A stretch of 64,000 nucleotides of DNA from Pseudomonas sp. SJZ074 (GCF_007828215.1 NZ_VIUE01000002.1:310001-374000), one strand, 5' to 3'. Positions 52,647 through 62,929 are shown, counted from the stretch's first letter. The notes: generated by a model not told the origin, from the letters alone. Numbers and translations: made by a program.

Positions 52647-53591
52647 ATGCGCGAGATCAACCAGCAACGCCTGCGGTATTTTCATGAGGTGCTGACCCAC
52701 GGCTCGATCCGTGGCGCGGCGGACAGCATCAACACCTCCCCCTCGGTGATTACCCGCCAGATCAAGTTGCTGGAAGAGGAATTGGGTACCCGGTTGTTCG
52801 AACGCCAGGCCCGTGGCGTCCAGCCCACCGAAGCTGCCGCGCACCTGCTGGAGTTCTGGCGCGGCTATCGATCACATCAGGAGAAGCTCGAAGACCAGCT
52901 CCAGGCCATCAAGGGGCTGCAACAGGGACACGTGCGAGTCGTCATCAGCGAAGGCTACGTCGATACCCTGGTGGACCACGTGCTCGCGCCGTTCTGCAAA
53001 CAGTACCCCAAGCTCGATGTCAGGCTGGACATACTGCCCGTGGACGACGTCCTGAACGAAATCGCGGAAAATCGCGCGCACATCGGCCTGGCCTACAACC
53101 CGCCTCCCCACACTCACATCGATTACCGCGCGACGTCCCGGCAGCCCGTCATGCTGCTGGTTCGCCCGGACCATCCGTTGGCCTTGCAAGGGACAATGGC
53201 AACCGTCGCCGACTTGCTCGACTGCCAACTGGTGCTGACGCCGCCGACCTTCGGTATCGGTCACGCGCTGAAGATGCTCGAGTACGCCGAGAAGATCGAA
53301 ATCCGTCCGGCGCTGGTCAGCAACTCCTTGGCCGCTCTCAAGCGCCTGGTCGCGAGCGGCGAGTTTGCCTCGCTGTTGGGCGAAGTGGCGGCCTATCGGG
53401 AAATTGCCCAAGGCAGCCTCGCGGCGGTGGCCGTCGACCATCCACTGTTCCTGGGGGTCGAGGCGAAACTGCTGGTGAAGTCCGGACGCCCGCTGGCGGC
53501 CCCTGCCCAGGAGTTACTGAACTGGATGTTGCAACGGCTGCCGATGTTCGCCTCCGGCAACCCTGCACAAGAGCCCGGTTCAGCCGTTTGA
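52647..53591 (+). CDS. LysR regulator between two creatininase-family genes
   Basis: The 314-residue protein starts [20 protein letters not shown] and has the helix-turn-helix region [22 protein letters not shown] 52647 has GGAAGG; an earlier start has no ribosome site. It is divergent from the first creatininase-family gene and overlaps the 3' end of the second by 12 bases, so it probably controls both. Confidence 0.85.
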   Translation: MREINQQRLRYFHEVLTHGSIRGAADSINTSPSVITRQIKLLEEELGTRLFERQARGVQPTEAAAHLLEFWRGYRSHQEKLEDQLQAIKGLQQGHVRVVISEGYVDTLVDHVLAPFCKQYPKLDVRLDILPVDDVLNEIAENRAHIGLAYNPPPHTHIDYRATSRQPVMLLVRPDHPLALQGTMATVADLLDCQLVLTPPTFGIGHALKMLEYAEKIEIRPALVSNSLAALKRLVASGEFASLLGEVAAYREIAQGSLAAVAVDHPLFLGVEAKLLVKSGRPLAAPAQELLNWMLQRLPMFASGNPAQEPGSAV

Positions 53592-54374
53592 AACCTGCGA
53601 CTCGGCCCCGGCGAGCCTGAACTCCGACCGCACCGCCTGGACGATACCGCTGACGACATCCGCCACCAGCAACCGTCCCTTCTCTGCGCTCGACCCCAAT
53701 GCGGAGGACAGCACGCCGCTGGCCGGCACCCATTCGGTTCGGGTCGGGTACATGTCGTAGACCGGGAACTCAGCCGGTCCGTGGTCAGGGATCTGGTCCA
53801 GGCACACCAGTTGCGGGTGGTAATGCAGCATCATCGACGTCTCGATGACCGCTGCGTGCTCCAGTGCGATGCCCGGAAAACCGTTCGCAAAGATCGTGTC
53901 GAGGGTCTGTGCTTTGACGAACTCCCAGTGTTCCAGGCGCATGACCTCCAGTCCGGCCGCGGGCCCGATATCGCGCATCGCCAGCTCGATGCCTTCGGTC
54001 ACGAACCATTGGTTTTCGTAGTGACCGATCACCAGGACCAGGCGCTTTACACCATGGCGATGAAACTCACGCACAGCATCGCGGACCATGGCGATCAGCG
54101 TCGCGCCATCCACGCTGGTGGTGCCGCAGAAGTGCTGCCCGCCGCCACACTTGGGCTGGGATTTATAGCCGTAGGACAAGGCCGGGGCGACCACGCCGTC
54201 GATCTTCCGAGCCACGTCTTCACTGATTGCACTGGCGAGCAAGGCGTCGGTCCCCAAGGGCAGATGGGGGCCGTGCTGCTCCGTGGCGCCGATGGGCAGC
54301 AAGACCACCGCACCTGACTGCACCCGGTGCTCATAGTCCACCCAACTGATGTTATCCATCCGGACAGGGTTCAT
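53580..54374 (-). CDS. Creatininase (creatinine amidohydrolase)-like enzyme
   Basis: The 264-residue protein closely follows the classical creatininase of Pseudomonas as I recall it: [60 protein letters not shown], then [12 protein letters not shown]. Metal ligands Glu, His, Asp and the Glu in IETS are present. It would interconvert creatinine and creatine or act on a related cyclic amide. ATG 54374 has CAGGAG. It follows VOC and NCS1 permease genes as an operon. No creatinase or sarcosine oxidase gene is near. Confidence 0.82.
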   Translation of the reverse strand: MNPVRMDNISWVDYEHRVQSGAVVLLPIGATEQHGPHLPLGTDALLASAISEDVARKIDGVVAPALSYGYKSQPKCGGGQHFCGTTSVDGATLIAMVRDAVREFHRHGVKRLVLVIGHYENQWFVTEGIELAMRDIGPAAGLEVMRLEHWEFVKAQTLDTIFANGFPGIALEHAAVIETSMMLHYHPQLVCLDQIPDHGPAEFPVYDMYPTRTEWVPASGVLSSALGSSAEKGRLLVADVVSGIVQAVRSEFRLAGAESQVSNG

Positions 54375-54456
54375 GGTTTTACTCCTGTGTCGTTGCAAAG
54401 CGGTCACGCCCAGGCGCTGCTGACGCCCAGGCGAAACCCAGTGATGCCGAGTGGGC

Positions 54457-55008
54457 TTATGCCCGCGGCGGATACCAGGACTCCGGCTCCGGATAGTCCC
54501 AGTCGGCAGGAAAGGCGTAGGTTTCGAAGACCGTAGTGGTGTCGGCCTCGGTGCCGAAGAACGCGAAATGATTCACGCCCATCCACGAACCGGACTGCAC
54601 GCATTTGAAACCGCGGCGCTGCAATTCAGCGATGCGCTCCTCGAACGGGATGTTGTTGCAGTCGTAGGCAACGTGCTGGATCCCCTCGCCATGGGCCTCC
54701 AGGAAGTCGGCGAAAATCGTCGGCCCCGACACCGGCTCCATCAGCTCCCAGACCATGTTTCCGGACTGGGCGAAGCAGACCTTCAGCACAAAGTCGGCCG
54801 GTTCACCGTGGTACGTCTGGTTCCGGGTGTTCTCCGGGCTGAAGGTGTATACCCGCCATGGGCCGATCCCCAGCTTGAGCAAGCCGTCCATGGTGCGTTT
54901 ATGGTCCCGGGTCACGATTGCGATCTCCACGACGTTGCCCAGGAACGCATCGATCTCGGCGCCGCCGCTCAATGCAGCCAGCACATTGGTTTGTTCAAGA
55001 TGAGACAT
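54457..55008 (-). CDS. VOC (glyoxalase-fold) protein
   Basis: The 183-residue protein has two VOC modules: VVEIAIVTRDHKRTMDGLLK with a His-containing strand and WELMEPV, then GIQHVAYDCNNIPFEERIAEL and VFETYAF. The spacing is like methylmalonyl-CoA epimerase or DUF-VOC proteins, with metal ligand candidates His/Glu. It lies between the NCS1 permease and the creatininase in one direction. Probably an isomerase, lyase or dioxygenase of the same pathway; the reaction is unknown. Confidence 0.78.
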   Translation of the reverse strand: MSHLEQTNVLAALSGGAEIDAFLGNVVEIAIVTRDHKRTMDGLLKLGIGPWRVYTFSPENTRNQTYHGEPADFVLKVCFAQSGNMVWELMEPVSGPTIFADFLEAHGEGIQHVAYDCNNIPFEERIAELQRRGFKCVQSGSWMGVNHFAFFGTEADTTTVFETYAFPADWDYPEPESWYPPRA

Positions 55009-55046
55009 TTGCAATAACCTCTTTAATGTTGAATCGTGCACAGCGT

Positions 55047-56477
55047 TTACTTAGCCATCACTGGCCCGTTAATAACTTCGCTGGGACGCGAGCGATGCAA
55101 TAGGTAATAAATACCGCCGCCCACGCAAAATCCCGCCAACCAGGACAAATCAATTCCACCCAGTGCCATCGCAAGAGGGCCTTGCAGCGACTGGATGGTG
55201 CCTACCTGGAATAACCAGGCCGCCAACACACCCACGGCCAGTGCAAATACACCCCTCCAGTTCACGTCAGTGCAGGTACTTTCCAAGTGATGGCAATAAA
55301 GCGATTTCACATCGATCCGCCCCCGGCGAATCAGGAAGAAGTCGACCAGGGTGATACCCGCCCAGGGACTGATCCACACCACGAAAAACACCATCAGGTT
55401 TTCAAAGGCGTGCACGAACTCGCCGGATTGCAGGAACAGATAGAGGATGAACAGCGCCACCAGGCCCGAGACCGTTGAAACCACCCAGCGTGGGACGCGC
55501 AGGTCCAGGGACAAGGTGGCCAGCGCCGCCGAGTAGATGACCACGATGTTGGTGGCCACCGGCCCATGGAGCAGCACCAGCAGAACCGGCAACGCCATGG
55601 TGCCGAAGACCGCAATGATCAGTTGCGCGGGGTCCGAACCGGCACCCGCAGAAGCAATTGCCGCGCCCAGGAACGCCAGCCAGACGGTGGGCAGGAACAT
55701 GCCGAGGAACGTCGAGCGGAACACCTGTCCATCGGACAATCTGCTCTGGGTGAAGCGGGTGTAGTCCGAGGCGTAAACCAGCCACGAAATGCCCCAGCCG
55801 ATCCCGATCGCCGTCATCAGGCTGCTCATGGCCGAAAGCTTGCCGATGCCTTCGACGGTCGAGCGCTGCCACTGGATGTCCACGTGTGTGAAGGCCAGGC
55901 CGGTCATCACCACCATGATCAGCAGGATCACCGGCATGGTGTAGCGCTCGAAGCACTTGATGGCGTTGAAACCCCAGGCGGCAATCCCGACCTGCGCGAT
56001 CATGACGACCAGGGCGATGCCGTACTTGAGCTCCATGCCGCCGTTGATGCCGACCCTGTCCAGGGCGGCCACCGCCAGGTCCAGCACGATCCAGGTGTTG
56101 GTCGCCACCCAGCCCATCGGCATCAGTACCTGCATGAGGGTGGGAAGGTAGGCACCGCGCCGGCCGAACGCCAGCCGAGACAGGACCATCTGCGGGACTC
56201 CCGTGCGGTGCCCCATGATGCAGATGCCGCCGAACAAGGCGGCGCCCAACAGATTGCCGATCACGATGACCAACAGGGTTTCAATCAGGCTCAGGCCTAG
56301 CTGGATACCGATGGCACCCAATACCCAGTTGATCGGCGCCACGTTCGCCCCCGCCCAGATCCAGAACTGGTCCAGGGGCGTAGAGGTACGCTGGCTATCG
56401 GGCACTGGCTCGATACCAAGTGCATCATAGTTGGCCTCGTTGATTAAACTGTTTGCAGATTCGCGACGCGTTGACAT
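55047..56477 (-). CDS. NCS1-family (CodB/allantoin-like) permease
   Basis: The 476-residue polytopic protein has about 12 helices and NCS1 features: FWIWAGANVAPINWVLGAIG, MGHRTGVPQMVLSRLAFGRRGAYLP and SDYTRFTQS. NCS1 proteins import nucleobases, allantoin, hydantoins or thiamin with sodium or protons. ATG 56477 follows GAGGAAAA. First gene of the VOC/creatininase transcript, so the imported molecule is probably their substrate. Confidence 0.87.
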   Translation of the reverse strand: MSTRRESANSLINEANYDALGIEPVPDSQRTSTPLDQFWIWAGANVAPINWVLGAIGIQLGLSLIETLLVIVIGNLLGAALFGGICIMGHRTGVPQMVLSRLAFGRRGAYLPTLMQVLMPMGWVATNTWIVLDLAVAALDRVGINGGMELKYGIALVVMIAQVGIAAWGFNAIKCFERYTMPVILLIMVVMTGLAFTHVDIQWQRSTVEGIGKLSAMSSLMTAIGIGWGISWLVYASDYTRFTQSRLSDGQVFRSTFLGMFLPTVWLAFLGAAIASAGAGSDPAQLIIAVFGTMALPVLLVLLHGPVATNIVVIYSAALATLSLDLRVPRWVVSTVSGLVALFILYLFLQSGEFVHAFENLMVFFVVWISPWAGITLVDFFLIRRGRIDVKSLYCHHLESTCTDVNWRGVFALAVGVLAAWLFQVGTIQSLQGPLAMALGGIDLSWLAGFCVGGGIYYLLHRSRPSEVINGPVMAK

Positions 56478-56799
56478 TATTATTTTCCTCGCTGAACGGC
56501 GACCACCTGTATCGCCCGGGTTCATTAAAGCGAGGTCCGCAAGTTTAAGTAATTGACGATAACTAAACCGTCCTTTAGAAAACTTGTCGGGTTGAGTTTT
56601 CCTAAAACCTGCAATGTGATCTATCCATTTCCGCTTTGAAAATAGCGGCTTTTCAAAACGGCGCGACTAAGAACAATCACTTGTTGAGTTTTATTTGATG
56701 CGGTTCAAGTAAATATCAATAGTCGGGCGGCTCAGCGCCGTGGCCAACTTGTTTCCGTCACCGAGGTAGTTCCACCTCAGGCTTAACAGGAAACAGGAC

Positions 56800-57468
56800 A
56801 TGACCACCCTTCTTCATATTGACGCCAGCGCACGATCCGACCGCTCACTGAGCCGTAAACTGTCCCAGGCCTTTGTCGAGGCCTGGCGTGAGCGCGATGC
56901 CAGTACCCAAGTCATCACCCGTGACGTCGGCCGCAATCCACCCCCCTTCGTGACCGAGGCCTGGATTGCCGCGGTCTTTACCCCCGAAGAGCAACTGACG
57001 CCGCAAAAACGCGAGGAAATCCGCCTCTCGGACGAGTTGATCGATGAGCTCGACCGCGCCGACGTCATCGTCATCGGCACGCCGATGTACAACTACGGCA
57101 TGCCGGCCGCGCTCAAGTCCTGGTTTGACAAGGTGATCCGGATCGGCAAAACCTTCACCTTCGACCTGGAGCGCGGCGACTACCCACTGGAACCGATCAT
57201 GAGCGGCAAGAAACTGGTCATCCTGTCGTCCCGAGGCGAATTCGGCTTCGGGCCTGGCGGCGTTCGCGAGACCATGAACCATCTGGACACGCACATCCAG
57301 ACCTGCGCGCATTACCTGGGCGTGAATGAAACCCATGTGATTTCCATCGACTACCAGGAGTTTGCCGACGCGCGCCATGAAGCCTCCATCGCCAATGCCT
57401 TCGACGCCGTTCCGGTGCTGGTCCGGCAGATGATCGAGGAAAGACAACACCAGGTGTCGGTGGCTTGA
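56800..57468 (+). CDS. azoR: FMN-dependent NADH-azoreductase/quinone reductase
   Basis: The 222-residue protein has the flavodoxin-like AzoR pattern: LLHIDASARSDRSLSRKLS for the FMN phosphate, IGTPMYNYGMPAALKSWFDK and SSRGEFGFGPGG. It reduces quinones, azo compounds or nitro compounds with two electrons from NAD(P)H. ATG 56800 follows AACAGGAAACAGGAC. It is followed by an amidase gene 38 bases later. Confidence 0.87.
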   Translation: MTTLLHIDASARSDRSLSRKLSQAFVEAWRERDASTQVITRDVGRNPPPFVTEAWIAAVFTPEEQLTPQKREEIRLSDELIDELDRADVIVIGTPMYNYGMPAALKSWFDKVIRIGKTFTFDLERGDYPLEPIMSGKKLVILSSRGEFGFGPGGVRETMNHLDTHIQTCAHYLGVNETHVISIDYQEFADARHEASIANAFDAVPVLVRQMIEERQHQVSVA

Positions 57469-57506
57469 GCGTCCGGCACCGTCGCCTAACCGACAAGGAA
57501 GAAAAC

Positions 57507-58862
57507 ATGATCACGATGCTGCAAACCGCCGAGCGATTGAAGCAGGGCCTGACGACACCGGATGAGTTGGTCGCCTGCGCGTTGGTCGCGGCGAGAGAAA
57601 CGGAGCATGTGTTTATCGCCTTGCTGGAGCAACGCGCCCTCGACGCCGCCAGGGCATCGACCCGGCGCTGGCAACAAGGCACTCCGCTGAGCGCCTTCGA
57701 CGGCATTCCCTACGCGATCAAAGACCTGTTGGACGTTGCCGGCAGCCGGACGACCGCCGGCTCCATCACCCGGGTCGACGCCGAAATCGCCGTGGAGGAT
57801 GCAGCAGTCATCGCCACCCTCACCGCGCAGGGCATGATCCCGCTGGGAAAAACCAACCTCGCGGAGTTCGCGTATTCCGGCCTGGGCCTGAACCCGCATT
57901 TCGGGACGCCTACCTCAAACGTCGTGGTCGATGAAGTCCGTCTGCCCGGCGGTTCCTCTTCCGGCTCGGCCATCGCGGTTCAGCGAGGTATTGTCAGCAG
58001 CGCCATAGGCACCGACACCGCCGGTTCGATTCGCGTCCCGGCGGCGTTCAATGGTCTGGTCGGCTACAAGGCCTCGACGGGCCGCTACAGCCAACAAGGC
58101 GTGCACCCTCTTGCCGTCACGCTCGACAGCCTGGGCGCCTTCGCCCACAGCGTGGCCGACTGCGCCGCGCTGGACAGGGCGATGCGCGGGATCAACGACG
58201 GCGACTGCCCGGCTGCGAGGCTTTCGGACCTGCGCCTTGTGGTCGACGAAGGTGTGTTGTCCGACCCGGCGCTGCAGCCAGCGGTGCGGCAGAACCTTGT
58301 CGCCACGATGGCACGGCTGCGCGCCGCCGGCGCCCAGGTTGAGTATCGAGCGGTAGCCGCCGTCGCCCGTACCCGTGAACTGATCGCCCGCTCGGGCTGG
58401 TTGGGCGCGATAGAAGCCTGGCGCCTGTTGGGCCCGATCGTGGAAAGCGCGCAAGGCGCCCGGATGGACAGACGCGTGTGCGCGCGCCTGCGTGCGGCCA
58501 AGGGCATCGACTCGGCGACGGAAGCCAGGATCCGACAATCACGGGAAGAGCTGATGGCGGCCATCGAGGATGAGCTCGACGGTGCTTTGCTGGTGATGCC
58601 GACGGTCAAACATGTCGCTCCGCCCATGGCACCCCTGGAACAAGACGACGGGCTGTTCGCGGCCGTCAATCTGGAGACCTTGTCGCTCACCATGATCGGC
58701 AGCCTGCTGGACATGCCGGGCGTTGCCCTCCCATCCGGCCGGGACAGCCTCGGGCTTGCCACCTCAGTGCTGGTCTCGGCGACACGAGGTCGCGATGACC
58801 CATTGCTCAGTGCGTGCCTGGCGATAGAATCGACCCTGCTCGCGGATGGGTTCAGGTCGTGA
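57507..58862 (+). CDS. Amidase-signature enzyme
   Basis: The 451-residue protein has the amidase signature: Lys in IPYAIKDLLDVAGSRTTAG, cis-Ser and Ser in LPGGSSSGSAIAV and GTDTAGSIRVPAAFNGLVG, which form the Ser-cisSer-Lys triad. It resembles the AtzE/GatA-like amidases. It hydrolyses an amide to acid and ammonia. ATG 57507 follows AAGGAAG. Probably one operon with the reductase gene. Overlaps the 3' end of the convergent LysR gene by 11 bases. Confidence 0.88.
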   Translation: MITMLQTAERLKQGLTTPDELVACALVAARETEHVFIALLEQRALDAARASTRRWQQGTPLSAFDGIPYAIKDLLDVAGSRTTAGSITRVDAEIAVEDAAVIATLTAQGMIPLGKTNLAEFAYSGLGLNPHFGTPTSNVVVDEVRLPGGSSSGSAIAVQRGIVSSAIGTDTAGSIRVPAAFNGLVGYKASTGRYSQQGVHPLAVTLDSLGAFAHSVADCAALDRAMRGINDGDCPAARLSDLRLVVDEGVLSDPALQPAVRQNLVATMARLRAAGAQVEYRAVAAVARTRELIARSGWLGAIEAWRLLGPIVESAQGARMDRRVCARLRAAKGIDSATEARIRQSREELMAAIEDELDGALLVMPTVKHVAPPMAPLEQDDGLFAAVNLETLSLTMIGSLLDMPGVALPSGRDSLGLATSVLVSATRGRDDPLLSACLAIESTLLADGFRS

Positions 58863-59793
58863 GCAAGCGTTGATCTCCGGCCAGGTCATTGAGGGCATTG
58901 CCTCTGAATGACCTGGCCTCGTCCAGGAGCCACTCCCTGAACAACGCCAGGTTGCGCCGTGGGTGGCCATGGCCGCTCTCGACCAGATGATAGGTGAACC
59001 CCGCCAAGGCCGGACCTTCCAATCGCCGGATCCGCCCGGAACGCAGCTCATCGTCAATCAGTACATCGCTGCACAACAAGGGCCCCAGGCCTCGCTCCAG
59101 CGCATGCAAGGCCAGGGTTTCCTCGCTGTACCAGGAAATGCGCAAATCCCCGGCGGCATCGCGTTTGACGCCAGCGAGCCAGGCTGACCACGAGGGGGCT
59201 TCGAGGGCCTGGTTCTTCCATTTGAACGCCAACAGCGGTCGATTCGGAAAATCGTTGATCGTTGCGTTGCCCTCCACCGGGCAAATGTGCTCATCCGCGA
59301 CCGCGATGAAACGGTCTTCGAACAGCACCGGCCCGCGCACATCGGCATCGACCGGCCCATAACGAATCGCCAGGTCGACGGTTTCAGCACGCAGATCCAC
59401 GACTTTTTCCGAGGCGTGGATGGACACCACGATGTTCGGATAGATCTCATTGAATTTCGCCAGCCGCGGCATAAGCCAGCGTTCGGCGAATGCCCGCGTG
59501 GTGGATACGTGGATGGCATCGCCCTCCTTTGTCCCGCCCAACAAGGTGAACGCCTGGGCAATCTGGTCGAAGCCCTCGCGCAGCAATGGATAGATCGCCT
59601 TCCCGGCGGGCGTGAGGGTCACCATTCGACCTCTTTCCAGGAGCTTTTGCCCCAGGCCTTCCTCCAACTGGCGCACTTGATGGCTGACCGCCGCGACCGT
59701 CACCGAGAGCTCGTTCGCCGCGGCGGAAAAACTCTGGTGCCGTGCGACAGCCTCGAACGCTCGCACGGAATTCAGAGGGGGTATTTTGCGCAT
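58852..59793 (-). CDS. GcvA-like LysR regulator
   Basis: The 313-residue protein starts MRKIPPLNSVRAFEAVARHQ, the GcvA-type LysR opening, with VTVAAVSHQVRQLEEGLG in the helix-turn-helix. ATG 59793 is preferred over the longer frame by family length. It converges on the amidase gene and may control it or the DUF1989 gene upstream, which runs in the same direction. Confidence 0.85.
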   Translation of the reverse strand: MRKIPPLNSVRAFEAVARHQSFSAAANELSVTVAAVSHQVRQLEEGLGQKLLERGRMVTLTPAGKAIYPLLREGFDQIAQAFTLLGGTKEGDAIHVSTTRAFAERWLMPRLAKFNEIYPNIVVSIHASEKVVDLRAETVDLAIRYGPVDADVRGPVLFEDRFIAVADEHICPVEGNATINDFPNRPLLAFKWKNQALEAPSWSAWLAGVKRDAAGDLRISWYSEETLALHALERGLGPLLCSDVLIDDELRSGRIRRLEGPALAGFTYHLVESGHGHPRRNLALFREWLLDEARSFRGNALNDLAGDQRLLTT

Positions 59794-59879
59794 GGTTTTC
59801 TCCGGGCACCCGTCGGGGTGCTTGCGAGGTATTCGGTGTCCTGCCGGCAAGCCACCGCTGCCGGCAGGTCTGCGGTGCG

Positions 59880-60494
59880 TCAGAGGACGCAGTAATGCAC
59901 GTCCTGGGGCCGCATGCCGTTTACGGCGGTAACGTCCTGGGGGCAGGCGGACAGGACCACAATAGCGTCCATTTCCGCTTTGAGGCAGACATATTGCCCT
60001 GGTGTGCTGACAGGCTCGGCAAACTCGATGCGTCCATCTTCGTGCACCGGAACGTTCATGAACAGGTTCAAGGGACTTGGCGTGTCAGGCGCCACCAGGC
60101 CGAGGGCCTCCAGGGCCAGGAAGAGATTTTCGTTGCAACTGGCGTGATGACCGACGACGCCCAGTTGAACGTAGCGGGTCGGGTCACAGGCCGCGACCAG
60201 GGTGTCATGGATGCCCGGCGTCGTGTCCTCGATCAGCGTCAGGATCCCGCGGCGCTTATTGGTCAGCAGGCTGTCCCCTTCACGAGGGTTGAGTTTCAAC
60301 CAGAAAGGACGGCTGTGCTCCATCGACATGGCTTCTCGCAGGTCGTCCGGGTTGAAGGCCCAGGTGTCCACGACCTGTTTGCCATGGGTGTTGATCACCT
60401 TGAGGGTCTGCCCCTGGTTCAACCGGAGCGCTACACCGTGCCGGGCCGGCAATAGAACCCGCTCACCGGGGGTCATCGAAGTCATCGTGTTCAT
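59880..60494 (-). CDS. DUF1989 urea carboxylase-associated family protein
   Basis: The 204-residue protein has the DUF1989 pattern: LPARHGVALRLNQGQTLKVINTHG, QVVDTWAFN, SLLTNKRRGILTL and the Cys/His site HHASCNENL. Such proteins lie with urea carboxylase and guanidine-related genes and are thought to be metal-dependent amidohydrolase-like. ATG 60494 follows AGAGGAAA. Divergent from a LysR gene, 112 bases apart, which likely controls it. Confidence 0.82.
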   Translation of the reverse strand: MNTMTSMTPGERVLLPARHGVALRLNQGQTLKVINTHGKQVVDTWAFNPDDLREAMSMEHSRPFWLKLNPREGDSLLTNKRRGILTLIEDTTPGIHDTLVAACDPTRYVQLGVVGHHASCNENLFLALEALGLVAPDTPSPLNLFMNVPVHEDGRIEFAEPVSTPGQYVCLKAEMDAIVVLSACPQDVTAVNGMRPQDVHYCVL

Positions 60495-60606
60495 GTCGCG
60501 GTTTCCTCTGCGCTGATGGGCTTGCGAACAAGGAAAACACAAGAGAAAACCGCAAACCAATAATATAAAGTGGCCTTGGTATAAGTTGAATCTATAGGTA
60601 AACCCT

Positions 60607-61476
60607 ATGCGAATCCGTCAGCTCGAGTGCTTCAGAACCTTGATGATTCACGGCACGATGACCCGCGCTGCGGAACTCCTGAATATTTCCCAGCCGGCGA
60701 TCAGCAGCACCATTGCCAACCTGGAGCATGAAACCGGCCTCAAGCTGTTCGTGCGCAAAGGCGGCCGTCTGCAACCCACTCCCGAGGCGCGGTTGTTCTT
60801 CGTCGAGGCGGAGCGTGCGTTGGAGGCCGTGGAGAAGACCCAGCGCATCGCCAAGGAAATCCGCACGGGTAAACGCGGCCACCTGGCAATCGCTGCCTAT
60901 GCCAGCATCTCGATCAGTCTGTTGCCACGCCTGATGGCCGAATTCGCCAGGGAGCGCCCGGGCCTGGAATTGAAGATCATCACCCGCAATTCCCAATCCG
61001 TTCGTGAGCTGATCACGACGCAACAATTCGACCTGGCCATTGCCGAACTGCCCCTCGACTACCCAATGTCCCGCATGGAGGTGATTGCCTATGAATGCCA
61101 GTGCATGATGCCTGTCGATCACCCACTGGCAGCGTTGGACGTAATTACCCCGGCGGACCTGGATGGGGTGCCGTTCATTTCGCTGTTCAAGGGCGATCCC
61201 CTCTACCAGCAACTGGCAATGGCGTTTTCGGCGTACGGGTCATTCTGGAATGTGGTGGCCGAGACAGAGTTTTTTGCGACGGCGTGCGAACTGGTCCGCT
61301 CCGGGATGGGCGTCGGCATGGTCGACCCGGTGATCAGCCATTCCTTCGCCCACGACCTGGTCCTGAAACCGTTCAAGCCCGCCATCAGGTACGAAATTGC
61401 CTTGCTGCTTCCCACCCAGGAAGAACCCTCGCAACTGGTCCTTGAGTTCGTAAGCTTCCTCAAGCAGCACCTGTGA
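60607..61476 (+). CDS. LysR-family regulator
   Basis: The 289-residue protein starts MRIRQLECFRTLMIHGTMTR with QPAISSTIANLEHETGL in the helix-turn-helix and an effector domain with the GMGVGMVDP pattern. It is divergent from the DUF1989 gene, and its 3' end meets the end of the APC permease gene. It probably controls both neighbours or one of them. Confidence 0.87.
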   Translation: MRIRQLECFRTLMIHGTMTRAAELLNISQPAISSTIANLEHETGLKLFVRKGGRLQPTPEARLFFVEAERALEAVEKTQRIAKEIRTGKRGHLAIAAYASISISLLPRLMAEFARERPGLELKIITRNSQSVRELITTQQFDLAIAELPLDYPMSRMEVIAYECQCMMPVDHPLAALDVITPADLDGVPFISLFKGDPLYQQLAMAFSAYGSFWNVVAETEFFATACELVRSGMGVGMVDPVISHSFAHDLVLKPFKPAIRYEIALLLPTQEEPSQLVLEFVSFLKQHL

Positions 61477-61480
61477 CGTC

Positions 61481-62929
61481 TTAGAGCTTGTGGCTCCCCA
61501 GCATCAGATACCGCTCCGGCGCCCCCTTGCGCAGCCGAGCCGCCAGCAACACACCCGCCAGCAACGCTGCGGGAATGATCGCGCAGAGGCCATAGGACAA
61601 GGTCTGGCTGGCGCCCGTCAGCACATCGAAATGCAACACCGCGATGATCAGAACCGCCAACAGGACCAGGCAGGATAAAGCGGGAAAGATCCCTCCACGC
61701 CAGAGTCCCAGCTTCAGCTCGGGGTGGCAGCGGGAAAAGGCAAATACCGCGGCGGACGTGAGCGCCATCAACAGGATCACGCACAACGTGGCCAGGTTGG
61801 ACAGCCAGGCGAACAACTGCAGGATCGGATCAGCGTCCATGGCGGCGAAAATCAGCACCACCACCGCAGAAATCAAGCTCTGCAAGACAGAGCCCATATG
61901 GGGACTCTGGTGGACGCGATGGGTGGTTCCCAACTGACGCGGCAACAGGCCGTCGCGTCCGATGGCGTAGAAGTACCGGGCGGCGGCGTTATGAAAGGCC
62001 AGCAATCCGGCATAGATACTGACCATGAACAGCACCCGGATAATCTGGGTCAGGTGCGGACCGACAAAGTGATCGGACATGCCGTAAATGAAGGTCGTGG
62101 GGTCCTGCAAGGCCTGCAGCATCGGCACGATCTTGTCCGCGCCCACGCCCACCACCATCGACCAGACCGACAGCGCATAGAACCCGCCGATCAGCAATAC
62201 CGAGCAGTAGGTGGCAATCGGGATCGTCCGTTGCGGGTCCCTGGCCTCTTCGCCATAGATAGTCGTAGCCTCGAAGCCGATGAACGCGGCGAAGCAGAAC
62301 AGCAAGCCGATCGACGGCGTACCGCTGAACACATGACTGCGATCGAACGCGTCGAGATTGACGCCACTGTCACCGCCTGTGCTGAGGATGGCGAAATCCA
62401 GAGTCAGGATCGCCAGATACTCGGCAATCACAATGACCGACAACACCCGGGCCGAGAGATCGATCTTGCGATACCCCAGGATCGCGACGCTCGCCATTGC
62501 CATCAGCGAATAAGCCCACCAGGGCAGCTCCAGGCCAAACACGCTGGCCATGGTGCCGCTGACCACACCGCCGAACATGCCGTACAGCCCCACCTGGAGG
62601 ATGTTATAGGCAAACATCGCCAACACCCCTGCCGCACCACCCGCCAGGCCACCCAGGCCGCGGGAAGTGAAGGCATAGAAACCACCGGCATTGGTGACAT
62701 GCCGGGACATGGTGGTATAGCCCACCGAGAACATCAGCAACACCAGCAAGGCCAGGATCAGCAACGCCGGTGTACCGGCACCGTTGCCCAGCATGATGCC
62801 GATGGGAAAGCCACCGGCGATGACACTCAACGGGCTCGCCGCCGACACCACGAAGAAGATGATGAAGCCGACACCCAGGGCACCACGCTTTAGCTCCGTG
62901 GAGCTGTTGACCGGGAGAGATACACTCAT
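61481..62929 (-). CDS. APC-family amino acid/amine permease
   Basis: The 482-residue protein has about 12 membrane helices and APC features: RGALGVGFIIFFVVSAASPL for helix 1, YAFTSRGLGGLAGGAAGV, GFEATTIYGEEARDPQRTIP. It should import an amino acid or amine with protons. ATG 62929 is the clear start. A REP-type hairpin lies upstream in the gap to the AraC gene. Possibly under the AraC or LysR neighbour. Confidence 0.87.
   Translation of the reverse strand: MSVSLPVNSSTELKRGALGVGFIIFFVVSAASPLSVIAGGFPIGIMLGNGAGTPALLILALLVLLMFSVGYTTMSRHVTNAGGFYAFTSRGLGGLAGGAAGVLAMFAYNILQVGLYGMFGGVVSGTMASVFGLELPWWAYSLMAMASVAILGYRKIDLSARVLSVIVIAEYLAILTLDFAILSTGGDSGVNLDAFDRSHVFSGTPSIGLLFCFAAFIGFEATTIYGEEARDPQRTIPIATYCSVLLIGGFYALSVWSMVVGVGADKIVPMLQALQDPTTFIYGMSDHFVGPHLTQIIRVLFMVSIYAGLLAFHNAAARYFYAIGRDGLLPRQLGTTHRVHQSPHMGSVLQSLISAVVVLIFAAMDADPILQLFAWLSNLATLCVILLMALTSAAVFAFSRCHPELKLGLWRGGIFPALSCLVLLAVLIIAVLHFDVLTGASQTLSYGLCAIIPAALLAGVLLAARLRKGAPERYLMLGSHKL

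Noticed and set aside
61724..62893. 389-codon open frame on the plus strand over the APC permease
   Set aside because: His/Gln/Asp-rich shadow of a membrane protein; no domain.
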